Positions 10,781-35,608 of a stretch of 64,000 nucleotides of DNA are shown here, one piece after another. The notes beneath the pieces are model-generated. The model saw nothing but the letters and a program-made list of their open reading frames with translations, was not told where the DNA came from and did not search any database. Numbering within the stretch: the stretch's first letter is position 1; the number at the start of each line of letters is the position of its first letter. Origin of the DNA: Daphnia carinata (lineage: Eukaryota; Arthropoda; Branchiopoda; Diplostraca; Daphniidae); NCBI RefSeq assembly GCF_022539665.2, contig NC_081332.1, forward strand, positions 620,001 through 684,000, in the 5' to 3' direction. The translations under genes and the position numbers were made by a program.

Positions 10781-12603
10781 TATATGTTTTTTCCAACATG
10801 GTCTCCGCGAGTTGACTCGACCGTTCGGGTTCCCAGCGGCACCCCCATTCTTGCGTTTTGATTGGCTCTCCAGCTTCGATACCAGTGGCAACCACCACTG
10901 AAAGAAAGCAAGCTGTTGATGTGTCGTCTGCTTGTGCCGTCGGCGTGTCGTCTGCATTGATTTTAATTTTCAAAATAATTCAATTTTTAAATCACAAAAT
11001 TACTAATCAAAAATCATGAAACGTTCCTGATATCAACACTGACATCTCTTACTACAACCCCTTGGATTCGACGGTAAGCGACTTTTTTGTTTCCGGTGAA
11101 CCATGATAATGTAAGTAGTTGTAATAATAATGTAAAGACTGTAAATATTTGAATATGAAAATAAACCGAATGAAAAAATTTTCTTTTTCTTTTTGTATTA
11201 TAATAACGATAAGCCTATAATAAGATAAATATAGAATCGTAAAACTGTTTTTGAATTTTATTGACGTTGATAATAATAGAAAATTTAAAAATTGCGCCTA
11301 AAAATAATGGCACCCGTTTTCTCAATTGTGATTGGTTGTTTGTAATTTAGTATTTCCTTAACTAATTTGATAAATTTTGTTGTTTAATACCCACGAAAAC
11401 ATTCCTCGTGAAACAAGGAATCTAGATATTACCTTTATAACATATAATAAGCCTAAAGAATGCTTAAACGAAGGGCCCAAAGTTTTCGGTTTTTCATAGT
11501 TTCCCCTCCTCCCATACACCGTCCAAAAATAAAATATTTATTAATGGACAAACTATTGGTCTAAAAAGAATAATTCTAATTGCAATGAATAGCCCATTGT
11601 AAGGGCTTTCGATTTTCATAAAATTTAATGCAGTATTTCCATCACAAAAAAATATAAAAAATTTTATTTGCAAAGCTTTGCGATCCAAAGATGTAATAGA
11701 CCCAAACGATAAAACGACAAAAAATCTTTCGTTCCAGAAATTTTTTGGTTACGGAAATCCTACTTTTAATGTTACAGAATTAGAAAGCTCATACTAAGAG
11801 CTATTCGTTGAAATGAAAATAATTCATTTCAGACCGATAGTTTTTCCATTAATAAATATTTAATTTTTGGACGGTGTATGGGAGGAGGGGAAACTACGAA
11901 AAAATCGACAACTTTGGGCCCTTCGTTTAGGCATTCTTTAGGCTTATGATATGTTATTAAGGTATTATCTCGATTCCTTGTTTCACGAGGAATGTTTTCG
12001 TGGGTATTAAACAACAAAATTTATCAAATTAGTTAAGGAAATACTAAGTTACAAACAACCAATCACAATTGAGAAAACGGGTGCCATTATTTTTAGGCGC
12101 AATTTTTAAATTTTCTATTATTATCAGCGTTAATAAAATTCAAAAACAGTTTTAAGATTCTATATTTATCTTATTGTATAGGCTTATTGTTATTATAATG
12201 CAAAAAAAAAGAAAATTTTTCATTCGGTTTATTTTCATAATCAAATATTTACAATCTTACATTATTATTACAACTACTTACATTATCACGGTTCACCGGA
12301 AACAAAAAAATCGCTTACCGTCGAGTCCAAGGGGTTGTCGTAAAAGGTGTCAGTGTTGATATCAGGAACGTTTTACGATTTTTGATTAGTAATTTTGTGA
12401 TTTAAAAATTGAATTATTTTAAAAATTAAAATCGATGCAGACGACACGCAGACGGCACAAGCAGACGACACATCAACAGCTTGCTTTCTTTCAGTGGTGG
12501 TTGCCACTGGTATCGAAGCTGGAGAGCCAACCAAAACGCAAGAATGGGGGTGCCGCTGGGAACCCGAACGGTCGAGTCAACTTGCGGAGACCATGTTGGT
12601 TTT
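10781..12603. mobile_element. Long near-palindrome (foldback or Mutator-like element)
   Basis: Arms at 10793-11593 and 11801-12599 are inverted copies of each other, about 800 bp each, with roughly 90 percent identity by eye and a loop of about 207 bp. Examples: ccaacatggtctccgc at 10793 mirrors gcggagaccatgttgg ending at 12599; gggccc at 11473 mirrors 11916. A 10-bp direct repeat ttcttatcag flanks the structure (10771-10780, 12604-12613), a size fitting Mutator-like or foldback target duplications. The two arms contain mirrored short open frames that are a by-product of the repeat. No transposase is seen. Confidence 0.65.
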
Positions 12604-12670
12604 TTCTTATCAGAGTTCGTTATTCAGGTATCCCCCCTCCCCCCCCTCAACCCCAGAAATGGCATCAGTA

Positions 12671-13400
12671 CAGCAGCGGTCCACAAAGTGGGACATGCTG
12701 TGCAAGGGTACACCCTTCCCACTTTGCGGGTTTGTCCCACTTTGCGGGTTCCCATATAAATACATGGATGAGGTTAGGCAACCCGGCTAGGCTCAGCGAG
12801 GACTATCCAAATGTACGCTTCTCCAAAGATGAGTTGCGGAACCAATTCAGTAGATTGTACATATTGGCTACAGCTTTTAATTTTTATTATTTATTTTTTA
12901 CGTAAGCTTTAGTATAATTGAATGCGAAATACATTATGAATAGTAGCTATTTTAAACTTCTGTAGCAGATTTATAAAAGTTAAATTATTTTAAAAGAAAA
13001 TATAAAGAATTCTTTTAAGTAAACAGTTTGTAGGATAGTCACGAATAGTGGAATCACAGTAAGTTGCTGTTCTCGAAAGAAGCAGACAAAACACTGTTGT
13101 ACCACTACTGCGACTAAAACAAACTGAATAAATTCGTAAAATAGGGATATTTTCTCCAAAATATTTCATGTATTTCTAGAAACATTTTTTAACCAGAAAT
13201 TGTTATAGTTGTTAAGTTATCTAAACAAGCTCCGGCGGCATGAAACATCAGAATTGTTTCAAACATTGCGTAGTTTCAAACCTACCGCGCTTTGTTGGCG
13301 TTAGGCAGACCCTGAGGGTTCATTTCCGTGCAAGCACCGCCCCTTCCCACTTTGCAGGAATTCCCACTTTGCAGGCCTCCCACTTTGTGGACCGCTACTG
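12671..13400. mobile_element. Non-autonomous pogo/Tc1-mariner-like element, TA target site
   Basis: The termini are cagcagcggtccacaaagtggga (12671) and, inverted, cagtagcggtccacaaagtggga (ends 13400), with TA on both sides (12669-12670, 13401-13402). The related repeat at 10435-10498 reads gcatcagtattcacagc with a single TA, which is the pre-insertion site. Subterminal copies of cccactttgc follow each end. At 730 bp with no transposase ORF it needs a helper in trans. The family assignment rests on CAGT-type ends and TA choice. Confidence 0.75.
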
Positions 13401-13402
13401 TA

Positions 13403-14959
13403 TTCACAGCAGCCCTCCTCCGAAAAATTTTGACTGACGAATTAACGTACAAGTTTATTCAGCTGGAATGAGGTTATTCAATTTTAATTTTACAAATTTA
13501 TTTGATATTGTTTTTTATAAGTTATTCACAATACACAACATTAGGTCACTATTGGTCGGCCTAGAGAAAATACTTATTTATTTGCTGATCTTTTAATTTC
13601 TCAGAAGCATGCTGTTTTTAGGAACAAAGGTAATCAATGGACGGTTGAAAGTGTTGTAAGTAATTGTAAGTAAGTAAGATAAACTGATAAACTTTTGCCA
13701 ATATTTCCATTCGACGGCAAATTGTTATACAAAAGTAAATCAAGTTCTCTGTTTTTTTCATATGAAATTTTTTTCACGCAGCAAAAAAATGTTGCGGAAA
13801 AATAATTTGGCATTTTTAAAAATCAATTCTTCCTCTCATAGAAAATCGTTCCGTCTAGTTGGGTTATGCATCCCGATCTCAAGCGATCTCCATTTCCAAC
13901 AGGCCAGTTAAACGCCCAGCATTGTCATTTCTCGCAAGTGTTCAAAACCTGGTTAGTATCTAATAGGGTTCGGGCTCTATTAGCTGAAACCAGAAAAACC
14001 GAAACGACTTATCCAAAAAATAGTAAATCGGCTGTTACCCAGGTAGGTACCCTTCCAGAGATTCGGTTGAACTCAAAATACCCGGTGAAACCTATTAACC
14101 AACCACCATGTTGGAAAATGGTGGATTAATAGTGCCAAATAGAAACATTTAAATACAATGATTTACTTCTATTATAAATTACTATTAGGTGCTTCCTCCC
14201 ATACAACATTTTTTTCCGACTCTCCATTTCCAGCAGCTTATGTTTCCTATTTTTCTTTGAATTATTAAAACCGGGAAACGTACGTCGCTAGATATCATTA
14301 AGCTGTCACTCGAGCAGACTCCGTTTTGCATTTCAAAACCTGTAATCTGTAAATAGGAAATTTTACCATTCAGCTGTTCAGCTCAGCAGACCAGATCATA
14401 ATAAAATGGCCCCCAAGTTGGGCTGATCTCTAATGTCGATTACCTGAGAACCGTTAAACTACACTGACCAACCCGAAAAATAGGCAATCAGTTATTACGG
14501 GAGTAGGTCTTGAATTGTTTTTGTACAGTGATCAGTCGAATCATTTAAAATTTTGATTCTAATAAATGGCATTGAAAATCACGGTTTCCGTAGAATGATA
14601 TATAAAAAAAACATATTTACTGGAACCTATTTTGTTACAAAATCTAAATTCAAGATCCAAATCAGAATTGAAAATCAAAGACAAATCATAATTTTGCCCC
14701 ACCCTAGAATTTTGTTTCAGATTTTAAAAATAGGCTCTATCCATTCCAACGGTGATTTCCACGACATACTGCTCCACGCTCCAAGTATGCGATATACTCT
14801 GTCCCTTGTAAACCTGTGATCGTGAACCATTGACAGCATAGCCGATTCAGTGGAGTAGTTTACATCGTAGGTGACGGATCAATAATTGCAGAAGTACAAA
14901 GCGAAGCGAATCATTTTCCGTTGTAAAGGCAGCTAGGTGGTGAGATGTGAATTTGTGAC
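13403..14959. other. Intergenic region upstream of syntaxin-6
   Basis: No exon or RNA gene is supported. Short open frames at 13866-14129 and 14553-14819 show no protein-like composition. The promoter of the syntaxin gene should lie in the last few hundred bases, without an obvious TATA box. Confidence 0.3.
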
Positions 14960-16427
14960 ATGTCTCTCGAAGATCCATTTTTTGTTGTTAAAGAGTAAGC
15001 TTTCTTATATAACGATAACAATTAATCAAAGATCCTGCTACTCAACAGTCATTAACCATTAGCCAAAATTTATCTTTTATCAATAAAGTGAGGTCACAAA
15101 AGCCTTGAATCGCACAAGGGGTTTGTATCATCATTGGGAACACCTGCATAGAGAAGGTGTTGTTTTCTCCAAAGACGAAGTACAGAAAACCACAGCAGAG
15201 TTGAAAAATTCCATAAGGAGTATAGAGTGGGACTTGGAAGACCTTGAAGACACAATTGGTAAACTTCAATTCTACCATCTAAATCAATCACCGTTTTGAG
15301 CTAAAAAAAACTTACATATAGTACTTGGCTAGACTTGAGCAGTTTTCTTTTTTTTCTTCTTTTTTTTTCTCTTAGTTTTTCATTTCACTAAACATTGAAT
15401 TTCTTGGTTAGTAATGTAGCTTCAAAAAGAACAGATAAGAATTCATCATTTTGCTTCCCATTCTGCCATCATCTTTTTATCCTAAAAAAGGCTTACTTTG
15501 CAGTAGTCATTACTAATTTTCCTTTATTAAAGCAATTGTAGAAAAAAATCCTAGTCGATTTCGATTAAATAGTGCCGAAGTTGTCCAAAGGCGTTATTTT
15601 GTTCAGCAAACCAGAGACGAAATCGGAAGCATTAAAGAAAAACTTCAAATGATGAGGAGCCAAGATTTTGATCATTCTGCGAGAAAGGTCTGGCTCTTTT
15701 TTTGTGACGTGTACAATTATGGCGGCTACCAGGGTGTGCCCCTTGTAGTTTATTAACAGTAAATAATTTGTTTATGGATACGTATATCATTTTTTTGCCT
15801 TACATTTCAGCCGCTGCTCGAAAATGCAAGTCCGACGCGAAAGGCACCAAAAAACACGACCGCAGGGTACGTTCGCATCCCTATTGAGGTAAGGTTTCAT
15901 GCTACAATGACTCGCAAATTATGCTACTCAACTTAACATTTTAAAGGGAGATCGTGAGGATGACGATGATGAAAATCAAGTGAAAAGCATAGTACAGCAG
16001 CAGGCATCGTTAGTGAAACAACAGGATGAACAACTAGTCTTGATATCTGGATCCGTAGGTACTTTAAAGAGTATGTCACGACGTATCGGCCACGAACTAG
16101 ATGAACAGGCATTGTGAGTTTAGATTTAATAGCTGAAAATAGGCGCATCCGGCACTCTTTTGAAGGAAACTAATCACTGGGTTCTTCCTCAGAATACTTG
16201 ATGACATGGGTCATGAAATGGAAAACACAGAAACTAAGATGGATTCTACATTAAAGAAAATGGCCAAAGTTCTTCGCATGTCAAACGGTACCAATGAATT
16301 ATACAGTAGAGTATCAATTTGAGTAAACTCGTTTATAATTTGTTTACTAGATCGTCGCCAGTGGATGGCCATAGGAGTCTTAACGGGGTTGATGATTATC
16401 GTGATTATATTATTTTATGTTCTGTAA
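14960..16427 (+). CDS. STX6: Syntaxin-6 (Qc-SNARE), 7 exons, 258 residues
   Basis: A tail-anchored SNARE of the trans-Golgi network and endosomes that joins other SNAREs in four-helix bundles for retrograde vesicle fusion (family knowledge). Exons: 14960-14994, 15089-15258, 15533-15687, 15811-15888, 15947-16113, 16193-16287 and 16351-16427. All have GT/AG borders and phases that add up to 258 codons plus TAA; the human protein has 255. The N-terminus [14 protein letters not shown] and the helix [15 protein letters not shown] are hallmark syntaxin-6 sequences of the N-terminal three-helix domain. The SNARE motif covers about 165-228, with the zero-layer glutamine near Q200 (IGHELDEQA). A transmembrane anchor follows RRQWM at about 239-257. 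An acidic run (EDDDDE) precedes the SNARE motif. It converges with eEFSec, with 491 bp between the stop codons. Confidence 0.95.
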
Positions 16428-16918
16428 GGGTGTTGTCCTAGTTTATTGTGTCATTTGGAAATATTTCATTTTAGCTTTCTTGTATTCGAATTTGTTGTCG
16501 TTCAGAATTTATATTTATTCTAAGCAATATTTTAAATGAGTATTACATTTTTCCGATGTCCTGGTAGGCTAATGTTATTGGACAATCTGTCAAACTGTGT
16601 GCGTAAAGTTGCCGGACATGAATAGATTCTTATAGCGGGCAACTCATTCTGCATTCCACTTGTAAATTTTGTATTGTTCCATTTGCACGGTTTTACTGTT
16701 TACGTCTGAATCATCTTTTTGCAAGGATCGTATATATACCGTTTAAAACAAAGAAAAATTTTCACTTGCACATGTTTTTCTTCTGGGTTCAATGAATCTT
16801 GGGGTTTCCTTTTCTTGTTAAGGCCAGCTAACAGGGCCTGTGTTTCCTCCTTTAATCCTTCTAAAATTTAACCAAATCAGTTTCACATTTTACACAAGGC
16901 CATCGCAATAAGATGCAA
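16428..16918. other. Convergent intergenic region holding two 3' UTRs
   Basis: 491 bp separate the stop codons of the plus-strand syntaxin gene and the minus-strand eEFSec gene. No further gene is seen; poly(A) sites for both should lie here. Confidence 0.4.
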
Positions 16919-18946
16919 CTAATTACCCATCACACGAATTTTGACTTTGCCGCTCTGACCGAACGAACCTTCGATTATTCCCAATTCCCCAGTTGACAAG
17001 GTAACCTTCAAGTTCACGAAAGGTTGAACATTTGTCTCTTTTTTCAGTAAATTTTTGCCGATAACCTCGAATGGTGAGGCCATGCGTTCAACAATACCTT
17101 CCTGTTAAAATTTTTAGTTTTATATATTAAATTAAAAGTCGTATATGTCTTACTACTGTTTGACGAACATTCAGGATTTACTCACCCTCGTTTTTGTTTT
17201 ATAAACTTTAAGGCGCGCGAGATCCTCTCTATAGTTTTCGTTCCCAAAGATGAAATGAATATTGCATTTAAAAGCAATACGGCAAGCATTACTGTGAATA
17301 TCAGTGTCCAGCTTGGAACCGATTATCAAGCTTTTCGGAACAACAGGTATTGGGTGATCGAATTCTAAGAAGCCGAAGAAAAATTGCCCCCTGAAAGATA
17401 ATCAAATCAGCATTCTTATGTATCCTATAGAGATCTTGAATAATACGGATTAAAATGCGTCCTTACTTCGCTTCTGCTATTTCTTCACAATAGCAATGTT
17501 CCATTTCAAAATCAAGATTTTCACCTGCTGACTGAAAAAGATGCACTCGCGCCATGACTGTTTCGTGTCCGAGAGTAATATGGTATTTCGTCTTGTTCTT
17601 GATGGGTTGTTTGTAATAAACCACTTTATCTACATTTACTATTACTCCATAAGCCATCGGTAAAGCTCCGGGAGTACAAGCGATTCCCCTTTCCATTAAT
17701 TTTGGATCAAATTGCGTCACACATATTCCCAACCGGTCGCCTTGAAATGCATTGACAACTGCTTCATGAAACATTTGCATGGATTTGATTTTTCGCGATA
17801 GTTTTAACGTAGGAATCTCGATGGTCTGTAAATTGTACAACAAGATAAGTGAACTATCTTCTTATGCTGGATAATAGAATTCAACAATATTTTGCTAGTT
17901 TGCTGAAACACACAATATACTCACATCATTGACTGATATTTTCCCTTGCAACACTGTTCCAGTCATTACGGTTCCTTGTCCTTTTATGGAAAAGCAATGA
18001 TCAACTGAAAACAAGAAATTACCTAATGCATCCCGTTTTGGTATAAAGACAAGCTGTTTCAGGACTTCAATCAGGTTAGATATGCTAATAGATGCCAAGT
18101 CTGAAACATCAGAGAATGCTGACACTGGAACAATTGAGCAATTGTGGAATTTTGTGTTTTTCAGAGTCATGTGAATTTTTTTTGTCATCTAATTTAAAAT
18201 CGTGTTGCGAAGGTGGCAACCAAAACATATTAGTACAAGATGAGTGATGGATATAGTGCGATAATACCTTTTCAATTACTGGTTGCCGTTTGTTGTCAGG
18301 AATTAAATCAATTTTGTTTAGAACAACTACCATTTGGTTACAGGTGATTTCTCCAATAACTAAACATTCTGCTGTTTGTGTTTGTATTCCCTGATAAGCA
18401 TAAATATTTTCCATTGGCAATAATAATAATATTTGAATAACATGATTTTCTTTAATGGCATTAAATATTTTAGGGAGTAAATACCTTTGTGATGTCAATT
18501 ACCAACAACATCATGTCAATAATCTGGGCACCTATAAGTATGGATATGTAATAAATCAAATTTCACTTTTCTGGAAATATTGATAGAATATCAAATATCA
18601 ACAACCTCCAATGATTGTTTTAATAAGTGACGCATGTCCAGGGCAATCAACTGTTTACCATTATTGAACGTAGTTACTATCCTGTATGTATAAAATTGAA
18701 AATTTCATTTTTACCTAATGTAAACTGAAGTTTAGAATAGGTTTCCAAACTTTTCTCTTTAATATGCTCGGGTAATTCAACTGAAAAAGAGCTAAATCCT
18801 AAGTCAAGTGTGATTCCTCTTTCTTTTGACTGTGGGTTTTTATCAAAACAAGCCGTGCTGGCCACCGAACTCAAAGCTTTAACCAAGGTAGTCTTCCCGC
18901 TGTCAACATGACCCAAAACTCCTAAATTGAAATTAAGGATGGACAT
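16919..18946 (-). CDS. EEFSEC: Selenocysteine-specific elongation factor eEFSec, 8 exons, 485 residues
   Basis: A GTPase that brings Sec-tRNA(Sec) to UGA codons together with SECIS-binding protein 2. Exons on the minus strand: 18946-18715, 18650-18606, 18531-18485, 18390-18268, 18188-17925, 17825-17467, 17390-17186 and 17101-16919, with consistent phases. The G domain shows GHVDSGKT (12-19), the switch I run KERGITLDLGF, DCPGH (79-83) and NKID (133-136). Domain 2 has VDHCFSIKGQGTVMTGT and domain 3 has KIKSMQMFHEAV, GDRLGICVTQFDPKL and YHITLGHETVMARV, all close to animal eEFSec and unlike EF-1A. The C-terminal domain ends FGQSGKVKIRVMGN. It is shorter than the human protein (596) mainly through spacer losses and a short C-terminal tail. 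It implies the organism keeps a selenoprotein pathway. Confidence 0.95.
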
Positions 18947-19998
18947 CTTTTTTTTTATTGAGAAGTCAGCTATAATAATAATTTATTATAGTAAATTGTT
19001 TTTATTAGTAAAACCGACGAAACACATAAATCTTCTAAGTTTTCGTCAAGTTATCTTATTAATTTCATAATCCTGGAAGCAGCGTTGCACAATTAAACAA
19101 TGGAAACTATCACATTTCTTGATAGTTTATGAAAAATCTTTAAACCAAATAGCTTTTGGATAAAAAGAATTAAAAATTTTGCTGTTTGAATTGTTAAAAT
19201 TTTTTAAACTAAATTTCCGTTAGATTGATAATGTAGAATAATTCTTTGCTGGAAAGCCCTCAAGCTCAAGTTATGTACTACGATCATCTGTTCTTCTATA
19301 CTGTTGGTCAAACTGGCCAAGAACCGCTCTTCAAGGCAGTCAGCCCTGTTTGCTGTTGTCGTTCTGTCATGGCCGTTCTGTTCTAGATCGAGTTGCAACT
19401 TATTCGAGTACTATTTGAATTCTGAGTTTAGGAAACGCGTGTTCGTGCCAAAACTAAGTTACGAATCCGGTGAGTGAGGATTTTTTTTCATTCTACGACT
19501 TGTTTGTTTTTGCAGGGAACAAAATGAAAATTTCAAAAACAACATTTTACTGTAGGGATTTATCATTTACAAGCCAATGTGTTATGTTATGAAGCAAACA
19601 GTGTAAAAGCACAAATTAACACTGCATTACTATTTTGTATTTATTTTAATTTTCTTTTCTTTTGACAATGGGTTGAAACTCTGGAAACGATTAAACTTTT
19701 AACTTTTCGGGACGCAGCCGCAGGGTAAAGAAACTGAGAGTGGTACATTAACTTATTTGTTGCATTTCACTTTGGGGTTTGGGCATACAAGAACAGCAGC
19801 AGATGAACCATTTTTAGCCAGGGGCTACTTGGATTCGGTAGTGAAAAACGATAAGCAACTCCTGCTGTCGGGTTTTGCTTCGGTATCATTTGCTGACTGA
19901 AATGCCTTAACATCCGTCTGCTTGAAACTAACTGTAATGTTGTTTTCGTTCGGGTAGAAAAATAAAAGCATAAAAATAGAAGAGTTTCGCCTGACATA
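18947..19998. promoter_or_regulatory. Head-to-head intergenic region of eEFSec and WDR47
   Basis: 1.05 kb lies between the two ATGs, which point away from each other. A consensus splice donor (aatccg then gtgagtgagg) at 19469/19470 on the plus strand suggests a noncoding first exon of WDR47 ending at 19469. No TATA box is clear. A shared promoter is inferred from layout alone. Confidence 0.4.
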
Positions 19999-33017
<13,019 letters not shown>

Positions 33018-33505
33018 ATTATATTTTATAACACACGGATTGTTTGCTATTGTACAAATTGCAAATGAGTGGGAAGACGAAAGAATTCCCGTTCGTTGTT
33101 AAAGATTATGCGACGGGACAAATAATCTGTAACTGTTACCCATACGCATTGATATTTAATCTTTGTTCTGCTTTAAAAAGTTTAACTTTTTGAAATAGTA
33201 TAAAGAACAGCAATCGCACTCGTGCTTCCAATTTGTTGCATTTTTTATTACATTGCAAATTGGCTTATTCCTTCCATATATATTCTAGATTTTTTGACGC
33301 CTTAAGAAAACCTTAATGTAATAAGGACGATCCTCTCTTTGTTGTACCCACGCACCCTCTTTGTTTCTTCATTTTCATTGGATTAAAATTCATTACCGTC
33401 CGTAGAATGTCGGCTGGGTTTTAATATATAATCCGTTGACATGCAAGTATGCAGCATTGGGCTCAAAGCTTCGTAATTGCCAGGAGGCATACAGTGTCGA
33501 CCAGT
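33018..33505. other. 3' UTR of WDR47 and spacer
   Basis: No gene is seen. The WDR47 poly(A) site should lie here; no canonical AATAAA was noticed. Confidence 0.3.
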
Positions 33506-33904
33506 GGTATTTGCTCACCCGAACATTAAACATGAACTTAAATAGGAAAGAAGGTATCGCGTGAAAATCTTAATCTCGAGAAGTAGGAGTGGCAAAAATA
33601 TGCCGTTTGTTACGATAAGGAAAAATAATGTTCTCTTACATTGAAAATATTTTTCTTTTTGTTCGTGATATCTGGAACTCTTGAATAGTTTTCAAGTATT
33701 TGCTCACTTTTTTCCCAATATGAAGTTTGTCCCTAACCGCGTTATACCTGAAGGTTATGGGCAAAGGCTTTTAACTAGACACATATCGCCTAAGGGTATG
33801 AACAAACTACGACACCGGAGAAAAAAAATTTTAGTGCGTCAATTTTCGCACAATACCCCTTTTCCCATACAAGTTCATGATTAATATTCGGGCGAGCAAA
33901 TACC
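33506..33904. mobile_element. 399-bp inverted-repeat element (MITE)
   Basis: 34-bp inverted ends: ggtatttgctcacccgaaca (33506 on) and its mirror ending 33904, about 31 of 34 matching and both running into catgaactt. A further internal gtatttgctcac lies near 33699. No clear target duplication and no transposase ORF, so the superfamily is unknown. Confidence 0.55.
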
Positions 33905-34151
33905 TATGTTGGGCACAGTACACTTAATAATTTAGTGAACAATTAACCCTATCAAATACAACAACTGTGAAATGCGATTGCATTTAAGCGCTTTATTTCA
34001 AGTTTAGAGCAAAATTTTCTTCTTTCTACTTCTGTGCTCAGGTAGCATATCAACGTTGAAAAAAATGGAAAACGTTATCCCAGACAGCAAAGTTCCGTAT
34101 TTAAGACGTGACGTCATTTGTCCTAGCTTGTCCTAGTCTCCGGTAGGTCTC

Positions 34152-34580
34152 AGAAGAAAGAAGAAGAAGAAGAAGAAGAAGAAGAAGAAGAAGAAGAAGA
34201 AGAAGAAGAAGAAGAAGAAGAAGAAGAAGAAGAAGAAGAAGAAGAAGAAGAAGAAGAAGAAGAAGAAGAAGAAGAAGAAGAAGAAGAAGAAGAAGAAGAA
34301 GAAGAAGAAGAAGAAGAAGAAGAAGAAGAAGAAGAAGAAGAAGAAGAAGAAGAAGAAGAAGAAGAAGAAGAGAAGAAGAAGAAGAAGAAGAAGAAGAAGA
34401 AGAAGAAGAAGAAGAAGAAGAAGAAGAAGAAGAAGAAGAAGAAGAAGAAGAAGAAGAAGAAGAAGAAGAAGAAGAAGAAGAAGAAGAAGAAGAAGAAGAA
34501 GAAGAAGAAGAAGAAGAAGAAGAAGAAGAAGAAGAAGAAGAAGAAGAAGAAGAAGAAGAAGAAGAAGAAGAAGAAGAAGA
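34152..34580 (+). repeat. (GAA)n triplet repeat, about 140 copies
   Basis: About 430 bp of nearly pure GAA with one two-base phase break near 34371. It creates false poly-Phe/poly-Ser frames on the minus strand. It lies 48 bp before the tRNA array. Confidence 0.97.
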
Positions 34581-34859
34581 GTAAGTCTTCCGACTTACAG
34601 CCGAACATCCAAATCCAAATCCAATTCCTTACCAAACATCCCTAAACTTATTATAAATCGTTAATGAGTTATTTCGTGAGTGAAATAAGTCTAGTTACAT
34701 GTGTTCACGGCCAGGCAAACGGTACCAGCAAACGAAACCCAATACTGAATCTACCCATCGGTGTAGTAGTTCCTTTTTGTAGAGAACAATGAAGCAAACT
34801 GTAATAAACGTTAATGATGTTTACCATATGCATGATTTTGCGCAAAATTACAACAACGG

Positions 34860-34947
34860 GCCTCTGTGGCGCAATTGGCTAGCGCGTTCGGCTGTTACGA
34901 ATTTCGTCGATACCGGAAGGCTGGTGGTTCGAGCCCACCCAGGGGCG
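34860..34947 (+). tRNA. tRNA-Asn(GTT), copy 1, 14-nt intron
   Basis: Acceptor GCCTCTG/CAGGGGC, A box tggcgcaattgg, anticodon arm TTCGG CTGTTAA CCGGA with GTT, T arm GGTTCGAGCCC, discriminator G. An intron cgaatttcgtcgat lies after A37, the usual eukaryotic 37/38 position; the mature length is 74. A T7 run at about 34998 can end Pol III transcription. Confidence 0.9.
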
Positions 34948-35219
34948 ATGCAATGAAGTGCAAACAAATATGGACACTGCACACCGATTGCACTATCTTT
35001 TTTTGGAAGCTTCATAATTATTTGCCTATATCTTGGCCTAGTACTAAGTAATGGAAAACCACATATGCGCTAAATACAACCAGGCTGTCGTAAAGTTAGT
35101 TAATGTTGTCCCGTGGCATTCATGTCATTGATGTCAAACAAATTTGGTTGCCTTACAGACTTACAGATGGCGGTGACCTCACGAATCAATGAGTCAATCT
35201 TGTAAAATGCAAACCGATT

Positions 35220-35291
35220 GTTCTCACCCAGGGTCGAACTGAGGACCTTCAGCGTGTAAAGCCGACGTGATAACCGCTACACTATGAGAAC
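35220..35291 (-). tRNA. tRNA-Val(TAC), copy 1
   Basis: 72 nt with perfect acceptor GTTCTCA/TGAGAAC, D arm GTGT...ATCAC, anticodon loop TTTACAC (TAC) on stem TCGGC/GCTGA, T arm CTCAG TTCGACC CTGGG. A T4 run follows downstream on the minus strand. No intron. Confidence 0.93.
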
Positions 35292-35395
35292 GTTTAATTT
35301 ATGTCACCAGCAACGGTCTTAATCCAATCATGACGAAATCAGGAAATTCCAAATTAATAGTCGTCTTTCACATTTGCTTTTCACTTAAATGTCTT

Positions 35396-35467
35396 GTTCC
35401 CACCCAGGATCGAACTGAGGACCTTCAGCGTGTTAGGCCGACGTGATAACCACTACACTATGGGAAC
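35396..35467 (-). tRNA. tRNA-Val(AAC), copy 1
   Basis: 72 nt with acceptor GTTCCCA/TGGGAAC and loop CTAACAC (AAC). It differs from the neighbouring Val(TAC) at only a few sites, so the two are probably a duplicated pair. No intron. Confidence 0.93.
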
Positions 35468-35535
35468 GCATTTCAGACAACTATTACAGCCAAATATACC
35501 AACAGCAATTGACCTGATGAACATTCAACACTACT

Positions 35536-35608
35536 CGTACGAGGTGGGGGTCGAACCCACGACCAATTTATTACCAATCTTTTCCTCTAACGACTGAGCT
35601 AGCCAGGA
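35536..35608 (-). pseudogene. tRNA-Lys-like sequence, copy 1
   Basis: The D arm GGCTAGCTCAGTCGTTAGAG and T arm GTCGTGGGTTCGACCCCCAC match animal tRNA-Lys. The anticodon loop reads TTGGTAA (GGT in place of CTT/TTT), its stem AAAGA/TAAAT does not pair, and acceptor TCCTGGC/CTCGTAC does not pair. A and B boxes are intact, so transcription is possible. Confidence 0.7.

Noticed and set aside
10739-12905. Near-identical protein frames (MQTTRRRHKQTTHQQ) on opposite strands
   Set aside because: Mirror copies created by the palindrome arms, with no protein-like constraint visible.
19204-19398. 64-codon minus-strand frame upstream of eEFSec
   Set aside because: No ATG at its start (an in-frame TAG lies just upstream of a TTG) and no workable splice acceptor; it overlaps the promoter region.
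34150-34635. 161-codon poly-Phe/poly-Ser frame on the minus strand
   Set aside because: By-product of the GAA triplet repeat.
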